Assembly (NCBI RefSeq): GCF_964340395.1
Contig: NC_135553.1
Span: 9,217,501 to 9,281,500 of the forward strand
Origin: Glandiceps talaboti
Lineage: Eukaryota > Hemichordata > Enteropneusta > Spengelidae
DNA length: 64,000 nt
Reading direction: 5' to 3'
The notes beneath the pieces are model-generated. The model was not told the DNA's origin and ran no database searches. It worked only from the letters and a program-made list of their open reading frames with translations. Shown here in pieces: positions 25,876 through 38,200 of this stretch (the first letter of the stretch is position 1; each line of letters opens with the position of its first letter). Both the position numbers and the translations under genes were made by a program.

Positions 25876-26056
25876 TATATTTATAGTCCTGTGACGTCAC
25901 GGGACAAAACACGTTGTAAAGCCTTCAGTGATTGGTTAGAAAACATAATGTCAAGACAAACTATTTTTCATTGGTCTTTTAATGTAACGTTGTTATTGGC
26001 TTAGTTCATCATTTTTTCTAGATCGTGATTGGACAAAATTAGGACACAATGATTGG
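25876..26056 (-). promoter_or_regulatory. H3.3 promoter: TATA, CRE and five CCAAT boxes
   Basis: On the minus strand there is a TATAAATATA at 25885-25876 and the palindromic CRE TGACGTCA at 25892-25899. Five CCAAT motifs follow (plus-strand ATTGG at 25931, 25970, 25995, 26028 and 26052), at intervals of 24-39 bp. This layout predicts NF-Y and CREB/ATF binding. The motifs are seen; binding is inferred. Confidence 0.8.
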
Positions 26057-26782
26057 CTAAGGCGACTACAGCTAGGATCCCGATTTTGCACCAAGCTCGA
26101 TCATTTTCTTCAACGTGGTATCATCATAGTCATAATCATGTGTCTGTATTGTACCAGCAGTGCATGAGTAGAAACAGCCAGACGCTCACCCTTCTATAGC
26201 TAGTGGGAGAAATTATAATGGTTTTACTGGCTGCGCAGTTAAAGATTGCATTCTTTATAATTGTTGGTTATTATTATGGCACTATTCTTTTCTTTCTTTT
26301 TTAAATTCCCATAATAATACTAATCTCCAAAAATGATATAAAAATTATAATAGTAATTTGTATAGTATTAGTATATTTTATTTGAAAAAAATAAATTATC
26401 TAGAGTCAAAAACAACAAAAACAAAAATAATAGATAATTATAAATATATATAAAACATACTACACTAAACTGCAGTATTGAATACAATAATAATGAATTT
26501 ATAGAGAATTTTCCAAAGCTGTTATAGTGATGAAATATGGCAAGCCGTTCAGGCCAAAAATCCTGAGCATAGTTATGCTGATTATGTGCAAAACATTATT
26601 ACTTTATATACGGTTCATAATTTGTTTTAACTTGTATACGGAATTTGTTGTTGTCATTTTTTAATCGTTGGTATCCGAATACTATCGATATCAATGTTTT
26701 TCAATTGACTACTAAGATTTGTTACATCAGCATCACTAGTATTATTAGCTCAATTATCTCATGCAACCTTTCGACAAAGGAC

Positions 26783-27229
26783 GGGTGACCCTAAAACGAA
26801 TGACAACCCGAATCAGTGACGGAAAACGATTGACAGCGTTTCCAGTATGTAAACAGTGGAATGGCACCCTTTTCTACATTCAGTTAGTTGAATGACACCC
26901 TCTGCATTGTAAAACCAGTGGAATGACAGCCGCCACTGGTTTTACAATGCAGAGGGTGTCATTCAACTAACTGAATGTAGAAAAGGGTGTCATTCCACTG
27001 TTTACCGACTGGAAATGCTGTCATTCCAGTTCCAAAGCATTGAAAATGCTGTCATTCCACTTATTTTATAGAGTGGCGGCTGTCATTCCACTGGTTTTAC
27101 AATGCAGAGGGTGTCATTCAACTAACTGAATGTAGAAAAGGGTGTCATTCCACTGTTTACATACTGGAAACGCTGTCATTCGTTTAACGTTTTCCGTCAT
27201 TCGGGTTGTCATTCGTTTTAGGGTCACCC
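26783..27229. mobile_element. 447-bp TIR element made of 31-bp-spaced TGTCATTC boxes
   Basis: Ends GGGTGACCCTAAAACG / CGTTTTAGGGTCACCC, flanked by a perfect 9-bp duplication ACAAAGGAC (26774-26782 and 27230-27238). The terminal arms are near-perfect inverted repeats of about 160 bp. TGTCATTC occurs at 26957, 26988, 27019, 27050, 27081, 27112, 27143 and 27174, exactly every 31 bp. Its reverse complement (with small variants) sits at 26798, 26828, 26859, 26890 and 26921. It has no coding capacity. A 9-bp duplication is typical of Mutator-like elements; Merlin is another possibility. Confidence 0.88.
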
Positions 27230-27486
27230 ACAAAGGACGTCCATATGTGTTACGATCCTTTTCTGACCACATTGTTCAAGGTTACTGCATTCTCCATTTT
27301 TTAATCTGTTTTCATTTTTATAATGACTGGATAACTTCCCAATTCAGCTTTTGATGCTTGACTTTGTGTGTGCACCCAACACTTGTTGCAATGTATTTGT
27401 TCAATGAGGTGTTTATCACTAAACAAATGTTTGATAAAAACTTCATTATCAAGTTCTTCACACAACAGTTTAGACCAATCTGATTA

Positions 27487-27654
27487 AAATCCGATGTAGA
27501 TGTCGGCTAATCGTTCATTGTTATTTTACATCGGTATTTTTGCTTGTGGAGGCGGCCATCAGGACCAAAACATAAACATGTACGAAAGTCAATTCAAGCA
27601 AAAATACCGATGTAAAATAACAATGAATAATTAGCTGACATCTACATCGGATTT
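27487..27654. mobile_element. 168-bp MITE with ~60-bp inverted ends
   Basis: Ends AAATCCGATGTAGATGTC / GACATCTACATCGGATTT. The arms continue through TTATTTTACATCGGTATTTT and are nearly perfect, with a ~45-bp centre. No clear target duplication and no coding sequence. Confidence 0.8.
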
Positions 27655-28205
27655 GACTCAGATTGAGTTTAGACTTGTATAGTTTTAAAGTTAAAAGCTC
27701 CCCAAACTTCTGAAGCATACATTAAAATGGACAAGACTTTGCTCCTGAAGAGCTGAAGAGCTGTTTTTGGAGCCTACTGTATGATTATATAAAGATAGTG
27801 TTTGTCTCAGTGCACATAATGCACGCATGCTGTGCTTTCATGACTAAATTTTCAATTGCTAGTTTAAATTTGAAAGATAATTCCCAAGTAGGTATAGGAT
27901 GGTACGATTTGTACCTTTTCTATACCTAGGTAACATCACTGCGGCCAATCATTCTGCCTTGATGATAATATTTCTTATAATAGTTACATTGTAATATAGA
28001 TATACATTGTAAAATAAACCGTTCACCTTCTAGTAGTTGTAAAAGCTCTTCTAAACTTTTAAACTAAACCAGTCTTTCATCACTAAACTATTAAGGGATG
28101 AGTTGGGGGGGGGGGGTATCCAGTGGGGTTATTATATCCATTTGGGTGGTACTTCCATGCTATATCTAACAATAACATCGCCTGTTACAATTAATATTGG
28201 ATTGA

Positions 28206-28333
28206 CCCCCCCCCCCCATCCATCCATCCATCCATCCATCCATCTATCCATCCATCCATCCATCCATCCACACACACACACACACACACACGCACGCACG
28301 CACGCACGCACGCACGCACACACGCACACACAC

Positions 28334-28364
<31 letters not shown>

Positions 28365-28455
28365 CATACATACATACATACATACATACATACATACATA
28401 CACACACACACATACATACATACATACATACATACATACATACATACACATACAC

Positions 28456-28534
<79 letters not shown>

Positions 28535-28566
28535 AACAAACAAACAAACAAACAAACAAACAAACA
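28206..28566. repeat. Compound microsatellite, copy 1
   Basis: Poly-C, (CATC)n, (CA)n, (GCAC)n, (CATA)n, (CAGA)n and (CAAA)n run together, preceded by a poly-G tract near 28105. Long frames here are repeat artefacts. Confidence 0.95.
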
Positions 28567-28978
28567 GATTAATACATACCAGAGTACATGCCTCTAGCTC
28601 CAGTGCATGTTTACTCGTTTTTTTCAAATTCGTGGTGATGTATTTACTCCAATTTTCAATTTACCACAAACAAGCGCCAAAGTAAACCAATTCAACACAG
28701 ATGGGCGATTTTCAAAATCCACCATCATAACAATATGGTTGTCGCTCATACATATTGATAAACTCACCTGTACTTGTTTGTTTGCCTTTGACGTTTATGC
28801 CTTTTTTTATTTTTTTTATTATTGTTTTGTATAATAACCACTTCAGGAATAAATGACAAAGAGATCTCCTAAATGGCCAAACAAATTGGTTCGCTGCTGC
28901 TCAGAATAACCAAAAAATGTAAGACGGCAAGGAATTTAAAAACAATTACAGATAAATATTCATAAACTAGTTTAAAAA

Positions 28979-29033
28979 CATTACATTACATTACATTACA
29001 TTACATTACATTACATTACATTACATTACATTA
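28979..29033. repeat. (CATTA)n array, copy 1
   Basis: About eleven perfect CATTA units, repeated at the matching place in copy 2 (32846-32900). Confidence 0.95.
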
Positions 29034-30653
29034 TCATAATTGATATCAAACAAAACAAACGAATATTGTAGCATGCATATGATGAAATGAAAGCCACACC
29101 GCTTGATAAAGCACAGTTCGTGATTTGCTAAAAACGTCCAGAACGCTTTAAATGGTTGTTAGTTAGAAGTACATACCAGTACATGCAGGGACAGATGCGT
29201 TAATTGCGTTAACAGTCACATTGTTTTGCGTTATTTCTTTTCATCGTTTTGCAAAATGTCTGGAAATAGAGTCTGGGACCAATATATATAATTCCATGGG
29301 GTATATATTATATATAATATTGGAATGTTGGAATCCAGCTAGGGACAGTCGCAAACATTAGTTTTTCTCACAGCGTGACGAATTATATCTAAAACAAACA
29401 AACAAACAAACCAACCAAAAAAACCCAAAAAAAACCAGAGCCGACATTAAGAATATTAATTCCTTCTTATAATATCACGCCTATCAAAACACGGTGATAG
29501 TATATATGCAACAATGACAACTCCTCCTCGTGGATTGGAGGCAATGGGGTGCATATGGTCTCAGAATGAGAATTATATTCTTCATCCATATGCATGCGGC
29601 TTCCCCAAATCAACATACTTGGATTCTATGAAATCTTAACCAGGATAGGCAGGAATTGTCATTTAGAACATGATATTCAGAGTCAGCTACATCTGTTTTA
29701 TTCTCATGATGTACTTCTTCTGTGCCATCATGACGGATTCATAACTGGAAACGCGGGCACGTTTGTTACCCTGGTTACTACTAGTACTCAGAGAAAGCTC
29801 TTCATTTGTGTCATGCTGAGGTGAATCAGCAACCGTTGATGGCGCTCGACATGATATGAATGACTTCCGTGCGTGTACACTTGCATCTTTGTAAACGGGA
29901 GATAGCTTTACGAGAGTTTTACGAGTTAAAAAAAATCATTTACCAAAATGGAACAGATAAAATACAGACAAAGCGTCGGTCACACTTTGATTGAATCAAT
30001 TGTGAAACGGTATTTTCATTTCTTCAAATTGTTCTTTATTTGATGCTAGTGAAGAAATTACACTCAGGCACACAAATATAAAGAAAGAGAAAATATTCCT
30101 CATTGGTTGGAAGAAAACCTTAATAAATAAAATGTTGGTTATTATTATGGCACTATTCTTTTCTTTCTTTTTTAAATTCCCATAATAATACTAATCTCCA
30201 AAAATGATATAAAAATTATAATAGTAATTTGTATAGTATTAGTATATTTTATTTGAAAAAAATAAATTATCTAGAGTCAAAAACAACAAAAACAAAAATA
30301 ATAGATAATTATAAATATATATAAAACATACTACACTAAACTGCAGTATTGAATACAATAATAATGAATTTATAGAGAATTTTCCAAAGCTGTTATAGTG
30401 ATGAAATATGGCAAGCCGTTCAGGCCAAAAATCCTGAGCATAGTTATGCTGATTATGTGCAAAACATTATTACTTTATATACGGTTCATAATTTGTTTTA
30501 ACTTGTATACGGAATTTGTTGTTGTCATTTTTTAATCGTTGGTATCCGAATACTATCGATATCAATGTTTTTCAATTGACTACTAAGATTTGTTACATCA
30601 GCATCACTAGTATTATTAGCTCAATTATCTCATGCAACCTTTCGACAAAGGAC

Positions 30654-31100
30654 GGGTGACCCTAAAACGAATGACAACCCGAATCAGTGACGGAAAACGA
30701 TTGACAGCGTTTCCAGTATGTAAACAGTGGAATGGCACCCTTTTCTACATTCAGTTAGTTGAATGACACCCTCTGCATTGTAAAACCAGTGGAATGACAG
30801 CCGCCACTGGTTTTACAATGCAGAGGGTGTCATTCAACTAACTGAATGTAGAAAAGGGTGTCATTCCACTGTTTACCGACTGGAAATGCTGTCATTCCAG
30901 TTCCAAAGCATTGAAAATGCTGTCATTCCACTTATTTTATAGAGTGGCGGCTGTCATTCCACTGGTTTTACAATGCAGAGGGTGTCATTCAACTAACTGA
31001 ATGTAGAAAAGGGTGTCATTCCACTGTTTACATACTGGAAACGCTGTCATTCGTTTAACGTTTTCCGTCATTCGGGTTGTCATTCGTTTTAGGGTCACCC
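30654..31100. mobile_element. Second copy of the 31-bp-periodic TIR element
   Basis: The same element as 26783-27229, shifted by 3871 bases with the same 9-bp flanks. It arose by the large duplication, not by a second insertion. Confidence 0.88.
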
Positions 31101-31357
31101 ACAAAGGACGTCCATATGTGTTACGATCCTTTTCTGACCACATTGTTCAAGGTTACTGCATTCTCCATTTTTTAATCTGTTTTCATTTTTATAATGACTG
31201 GATAACTTCCCAATTCAGCTTTTGATGCTTGACTTTGTGTGTGCACCCAACACTTGTTGCAATGTATTTGTTCAATGAGGTGTTTATCACTAAACAAATG
31301 TTTGATAAAAACTTCATTATCAAGTTCTTCACACAACAGTTTAGACCAATCTGATTA

Positions 31358-31525
31358 AAATCCGATGTAGATGTCGGCTAATCGTTCATTGTTATTTTAC
31401 ATCGGTATTTTTGCTTGTGGAGGCGGCCATCAGGACCAAAACATAAACATGTACGAAAGTCAATTCAAGCAAAAATACCGATGTAAAATAACAATGAATA
31501 ATTAGCTGACATCTACATCGGATTT
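31358..31525. mobile_element. Second copy of the 168-bp MITE
   Basis: The same element as 27487-27654, shifted by 3871 bases. Confidence 0.8.
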
Positions 31526-32077
31526 GACTCAGATTGAGTTTAGACTTGTATAGTTTTAAAGTTAAAAGCTCCCCAAACTTCTGAAGCATACATTAAAATG
31601 GACAAGACTTTGCTCCTGAAGAGCTGAAGAGCTGTTTTTGGAGCCTACTGTATGATTATATAAAGATAGTGTTTGTCTCAGTGCACATAATGCACGCATG
31701 CTGTGCTTTCATGACTAAATTTTCAATTGCTAGTTTAAATTTGAAAGATAATTCCCAAGTAGGTATAGGATGGTACGATTTGTACCTTTTCTATACCTAG
31801 GTAACATCACTGCGGCCAATCATTCTGCCTTGATGATAATATTTCTTATAATAGTTACATTGTAATATAGATATACATTGTAAAATAAACCGTTCACCTT
31901 CTAGTAGTTGTAAAAGCTCTTCTAAACTTTTAAACTAAACCAGTCTTTCATCACTAAACTATTAAGGGATGAGTTGGGGGGGGGGGGGTATCCAGTGGGG
32001 TTATTATATCCATTTGGGTGGTACTTCCATGCTATATCTAACAATAACATCGCCTGTTACAATTAATATTGGATTGA

Positions 32078-32204
32078 CCCCCCCCCCCATCCATCCATCC
32101 ATCCATCCATCCATCTATCCATCCATCCATCCATCCATCCACACACACACACACACACACACGCACGCACGCACGCACGCACGCACGCACACACGCACAC
32201 ACAC

Positions 32205-32235
<31 letters not shown>

Positions 32236-32326
32236 CATACATACATACATACATACATACATACATACATACACACACACACATACATACATACATACAT
32301 ACATACATACATACATACACATACAC

Positions 32327-32401
<75 letters not shown>

Positions 32402-32433
32402 AACAAACAAACAAACAAACAAACAAACAAACA
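32078..32433. repeat. Compound microsatellite, copy 2
   Basis: The same order of simple repeats as 28206-28566, with slightly different tract lengths. Confidence 0.95.
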
Positions 32434-32845
32434 GATTAATACATACCAGAGTACATGCCTCTAGCTCCAGTGCATGTTTACTCGTTTTTTTCAAATTCGT
32501 GGTGATGTATTTACTCCAATTTTCAATTTACCACAAACAAGCGCCAAAGTAAACCAATTCAACACAGATGGGCGATTTTCAAAATCCACCATCATAACAA
32601 TATGGTTGTCGCTCATACATATTGATAAACTCACCTGTACTTGTTTGTTTGCCTTTGACGTTTATGCCTTTTTTTATTTTTTTTATTATTGTTTTGTATA
32701 ATAACCACTTCAGGAATAAATGACAAAGAGATCTCCTAAATGGCCAAACAAATTGGTTCGCTGCTGCTCAGAATAACCAAAAAATGTAAGACGGCAAGGA
32801 ATTTAAAAACAATTACAGATAAATATTCATAAACTAGTTTAAAAA

Positions 32846-32900
32846 CATTACATTACATTACATTACATTACATTACATTACATTACATTACATTACATTA
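32846..32900. repeat. (CATTA)n array, copy 2
   Basis: Matches 28979-29033. Confidence 0.95.
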
Positions 32901-34000
32901 TCATAATTGATATCAAACAAAACAAACGAATATTGTAGCATGCATATGATGAAATGAAAGCCACACCGCTTGATAAAGCACAGTTCGTGATTTGCTAAAA
33001 ACGTCCAGAACGCTTTAAATGGTTGTTAGTTAGAAGTACATACCAGTACATGCAGGGACAGATGCGTTAATTGCGTTAACAGTCACATTGTTTTGCGTTA
33101 TTTCTTTTCATCGTTTTGCAAAATGTCTGGAAATAGAGTCTGGGACCAATATATATAATTCCATGGGGTATATATTATATATAATATTGGAATGTTGGAA
33201 TCCAGCTAGGGACAGTCGCAAACATTAGTTTTTCTCACAGCGTGACGAATTATATCTAAAACAAACAAACAAACAAACCAACCAAAAAAACCCAAAAAAA
33301 ACCAGAGCCGACATTAAGAATATTAATTCCTTCTTATAATATCACGCCTATCAAAACACGGTGATAGTATATATGCAACAATGACAACTCCTCCTCGTGG
33401 ATTGGAGGCAATGGGGTGCATATGGTCTCAGAATGAGAATTATATTCTTCATCCATATGCATGCGGCTTCCCCAAATCAACATACTTGGATTCTATGAAA
33501 TCTTAACCAGGATAGGCAGGAATTGTCATTTAGAACATGATATTCAGAGTCAGCTACATCTGTTTTATTCTCATGATGTACTTCTTCTGTGCCATCATGA
33601 CGGATTCATAACTGGAAACGCGGGCACGTTTGTTACCCTGGTTACTACTAGTACTCAGAGAAAGCTCTTCATTTGTGTCATGCTGAGGTGAATCAGCAAC
33701 CGTTGATGGCGCTCGACATGATATGAATGACTTCCGTGCGTGTACACTTGCATCTTTGTAAACGGGAGATAGCTTTACGAGAGTTTTACGAGTTAAAAAA
33801 AATCATTTACCAAAATGGAACAGATAAAATACAGACAAAGCGTCGGTCACACTTTGATTGAATCAATTGTGAAACGGTATTTTCATTTCTTCAAATTGTT
33901 CTTTATTTGATGCTAGTGAAGAAATTACACTCAGGCACACAAATATAAAGAAAGAGAAAATATTCCTCATTGGTTGGAAGAAAACCTTAATAAATAAAAT

Positions 34001-35262
34001 AAAATAAAACATATAAGTTCAGCTTGGTCGTTATAAATACATTCTGAGGAATATTCACTTTCACTTTTTTGTAATCAGGAGACAAGTTCATTCTAAATAA
34101 GTGCGCCAATTAAAATTGCAACACTCGATCAGATTCTCAATCGTGATCAGATCTTTCCAATGATATATACGTGCTGCATTTTGCAGATGCATGCTTCTCT
34201 GGTATGTATTGTTTTACAATGTGAAAATCACTACGTGTAATAAGACAATGTCACCGTGTCCACTAGATACACATGCCTTATAAATAAATGAAATTAAAGT
34301 TAAATACGTATATTGCCGGGGTCAATATTGGTGACACTCTGGGTCCGGTGTATAGTTGAGCTCTAGCTCTACTGTCCATAACACTGGTAAAATTTCAAAC
34401 TAATCTTTCTAGATAATTTTGCATATCATATTTCATAATATGAAAAACATTTTGTCGGACTCTTTCCCGCTTGAACAACATTCGTATGCATTATGTTCAT
34501 ATAGGGGCCTAGTACTGTAGTAGTACATGACAACCCAGAATATATTGACTTCGTGACTCAATACTGTATTTCACTTTACATGCATGTGACTATGTAGAAA
34601 AGGACATGTTCTAGGCTATGTATATCGCCGTTTACTTCAGACACTCCGTGTTATTTGTTTATTTATTTATTTATTTATTTGGAATAAAACCAACATGTAC
34701 ATAATTGAAAGTTGTAGATAGCCAAGTCAGTATGTGATGTCAATATCCATCAATTGATAATTGAATATAGGATGATAGTAAGTGATTGTGAATAAGTCAC
34801 TGTGATATTTGGCGTTCAACGTCTGGCAAATTTCTTCCTTATTTTTTATATGAACGAGATGACATGTTTGCTTTTCATTCGTATCGTACTTCGTGCATGT
34901 TGTTTGGGGGGCGTAACGTTCGACCGAGTATCGAGTTTTACGCTCTTTACGTTTCAATGAAATGAGGACTCCCGGCCGGCCCTGGTCAATAGCAACACTT
35001 TACACACTAATATTTTGCAACAGTTCTCCCTAAAATCAAATTTCATTGCACAGTTCTCTACAGAACGAAGGCGAGATTTGTCATTTTGCGAAATGGGTTT
35101 CAAACTTACAACGTAAATAGATCGTACAGTGTGATTGAGAGGTGACATGGGTTGCAGACGGCAGATTGAGGGAATCCCTGTTACATGTGATCCAACTATA
35201 TACATGTAATGACGTCACAAACTCCCGACGTCCATTGCGATTTTGATGGGCGTGCGCGCGCT
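34001..35262. other. 5' flank of UNK
   Basis: No gene is recognised. A short (ATTT)n run lies near 34655-34680. The last ~60 bases before the UNK start are CpG-richer (GACGTC, GCGCGC) and should hold its promoter and 5' UTR. Confidence 0.5.
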
Positions 35263-38200
35263 ATGTTGTCTGCAAAAATGCCGTCGGAGCAGGCGAGAAA
35301 TACTAATGCTTCGGTATTGCCAACACCAACAGAGAAGCCTTTCCATTATACGTAAGTATTGTAGAGAAACGAGGGCAAATATTGAAGTGGTTAATATCTA
35401 AATTATGATCTCAATTTGTACGTTTTCTCAACCCTAATGTTTGAATCTTTGCAGGTATTTGAAAGAGTTCCGTACACAGCAATGCCCGGATTTCCTGCAA
35501 CACAAATGTCAAAATCACAGACCGTTTACTTGTTTTCATTGGCATTTTATGAATCAACGGCGTCGAAGGCCAATTAGGAAAAGAGACGGAACTTTCAATT
35601 ACAGTCCCGATGTTTACTGCCCAAGATATGACGAGACAACTGGAATATGTCCCGAAGGAGACGAGTGAGTATTATATGAACATGATGACAAGCGAAACAG
35701 TCGTATCAATGGACGACAAAACGCGTCCAAATGATTTGTTGACGTTAAGATTGTGTCACGAACAATCTATGTTTTGATTGTAAAAGTTTTATCAGTGTAA
35801 TTTGCAAGGTTTCTTAATGCACATTAACATCAAACATTGGCAGCGTAAGATTATAAACAACTCATTTCAGGTCATTGTTTTGTTCTGAATCAATCAATCA
35901 ATGATATCAGCTGGTATGCAACAAGTCAAATTGTGTATAATATTTCAATGGCATAAAACTGAAATACCAAAAAAATATCAAGGACGTTTAATGCTAGCAT
36001 ATTTTTCTAAGCAGTTAACGTTACAGCGATAGTTTTTATTTTCGATTTATATGCTTGAGATGAAATGGTGGTTGATCAAGAACCATGGTACCTCCAATCT
36101 CCATGCAAGAACAGACATTGAGACCCAGTCCTCGTGTATTTGTTATTTTCAAGAACGGCACATTACTACAGATCTTTATTAGGGCATATTAGCAACATGC
36201 TTAATATATTAACCGTCATAAAATATTCGGAGTATATCATATTTGTTCGTAATAAATCGAGACTGGAAAAAGCTTTGTCAGCAGGCCGTAGTAGTAGTAC
36301 TAGCCTCACCATACAGTTGTTGGGAAACCCCATGGTGTAAATGGGAATGATACGTCAGTTTATGAACCAGATCTCTGTTTTTCCACTAATTTTAAAGTGA
36401 AAACCCACATAGTCCTTTGGATAGTTTTATTATTGATCAGATTTTCCTGACGATGCCTGTGACACTAATGAACTTTCTTGACAAGTTGGGATGTCTTCCC
36501 AAAATAGCATCGAGAAAATCCCGCGTTATGTTTGTGCTGTTGTACTAATTATTCAAGATGGCCGACTATTCAAATAAATTGCTGATCAAACAAAAGGAAT
36601 GTCGCAATATTTTACGTTAGTTGCTTACAAGATCCACTTGTTGTTTGCTCTTTATTTATGACTGAAGTCAACAAAAAGTGACACAGTTAGATTTACGAAC
36701 CACGTTGCCAAATGTTTAGTGTTATGAATATGACGTTATTGTTGTTCGTAAACTGTTTCCGTGTGGTGTTTTTCTCTGCTCGAACTGTGCATTGTATTTG
36801 TGGTTGTATATGTATACTCGAAACTCAAGCTAGTATTATTACTAATATTAGCATAATTCCCCCCGTATCGACCCATAAACAGCATCTGTCACGATAATGA
36901 AACACTTGGACATGTAAATGAGAATATTATTTTGTGCCACCGTTACGTTTTGGACGTTTGTTGTTTGACATCTGCCATGGCGTCCGTATTTGCTCTTGTT
37001 TATATTGTGTTTCAATATGGCGTCCATCTCGCAAGCAGTAACGTCATGTTGTACGTTATAGTCACGCGACCATATTGTTAACAGTGAGCTCTCACAACAT
37101 CAACAAACACATACACCTTGATACAGTTGGTTAAATTAGATTTATATATGTAAAATAATATGTAGATGATGTTGTTTAGAAAACATTAATAATTAATGCC
37201 TCTAATTGGCAGATGAATGAATGTGTACTGTTTTCTGAATACCATACATGTATGTACTTTGTTGTGGTCACTCAGCATACATGTCATGTCTATGGTTCTA
37301 ATTGTGATATGTGCAACCCCAGATCCTATCATCACTGTCCCTTTACAAATGAATAGCTTTAATTTATTATGGGTATATACACAAATATAAAAACCAGTCA
37401 TAAACTGTCATAACTATGTGTAATAAGATTAATATAATAGATTTTGATAAGCTTATATAAACAGGTCAGTTGATACAGACCTATGTTATGGTCATAATTA
37501 TTCTAAAATGATGGTTTCTGGTAGGCCGTGATATGTATGTATTCGTATGCCGGATGTACTGTGATAGTTTTGTATAGTATTGATAGTATTATGAGTTGTT
37601 GTTTTCATCAAATTGTTTAGTCTTCCTAGACAGGATGCAGATTTTCACTTCCCTATATGTATGTACCATACACGCACTTACTTTGTAGTACTAATGAAAC
37701 GCATTTGATTGTTGCTTTGTATATTACATATAAAGTCAACTGTTATATGTTTTTGAAATTGATACGTCTTGTTATTATCAAGTGAAATATTTATGCTCAA
37801 ATTATACAGAATTTGTTTGTAAAGCATTAGCAAAGAGCCAAATTAAACTAATTTTTATTGTAAAGACTAAATGTACACCATAGACTGGTTTTATGGGGGG
37901 AGGGGGAGGGGGTGCAGTATGTTAGTAATAATCTAAGTAAGTTCCCAGGGAATAACTTTACCTAGGTTCCCAAACAAAATTATGGTAGATTTTACTTGAA
38001 GCTAGTATAATACTAGTTTCACACATGATTTCCCCCTTAGCAAAACACAGGTTGATGGTACAGTATTAATAATTAAGTTTAGTGGTAGGCATACTATACT
38101 ACCTTTCATTTTATGGGGGGTTTTTGTGACAATAATTATATGTTTTCAGCAAAGTTGAGCTTGGACAATTTACTTATTGGTTTAGGTTAAACTTTCTATG

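Larger units (their letters stand above)
26262..30132. repeat. Tandem duplication, copy 1 (3.87 kb)
   Basis: Copy 1 of a direct tandem repeat beginning TGTTGGTTATTATTATGGCA. Copy 2 starts at 30133, an offset of 3871 bases that falls to 3867 after the microsatellite block. In the segments I compared the only differences are lengths of simple repeats. No gene is recognised inside. It holds two inverted-repeat elements, a compound microsatellite and a CATTA array. Confidence 0.95.
30133..34000. repeat. Tandem duplication, copy 2 (3.87 kb)
   Basis: A direct repeat of 26262-30132, abutting it with no spacer. It ends ...CCTTAATAAATAAAAT, matching the end of copy 1. Copy 2 is four bases shorter, within the microsatellite block. 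Confidence 0.95.

Noticed and set aside
26783-27229. CRISPR-like array (short repeats with variable spacers at constant period)
   Set aside because: The repeat is only 8 bp, the period 31 bp, the polarity flips, and the unit has transposon ends and a target duplication in an animal genome.
29594-29824. 76-codon frame repeated at 33461-33691
   Set aside because: Its duplication comes from the 3.87 kb repeat, not from selection; there is no recognisable motif and no exon context.
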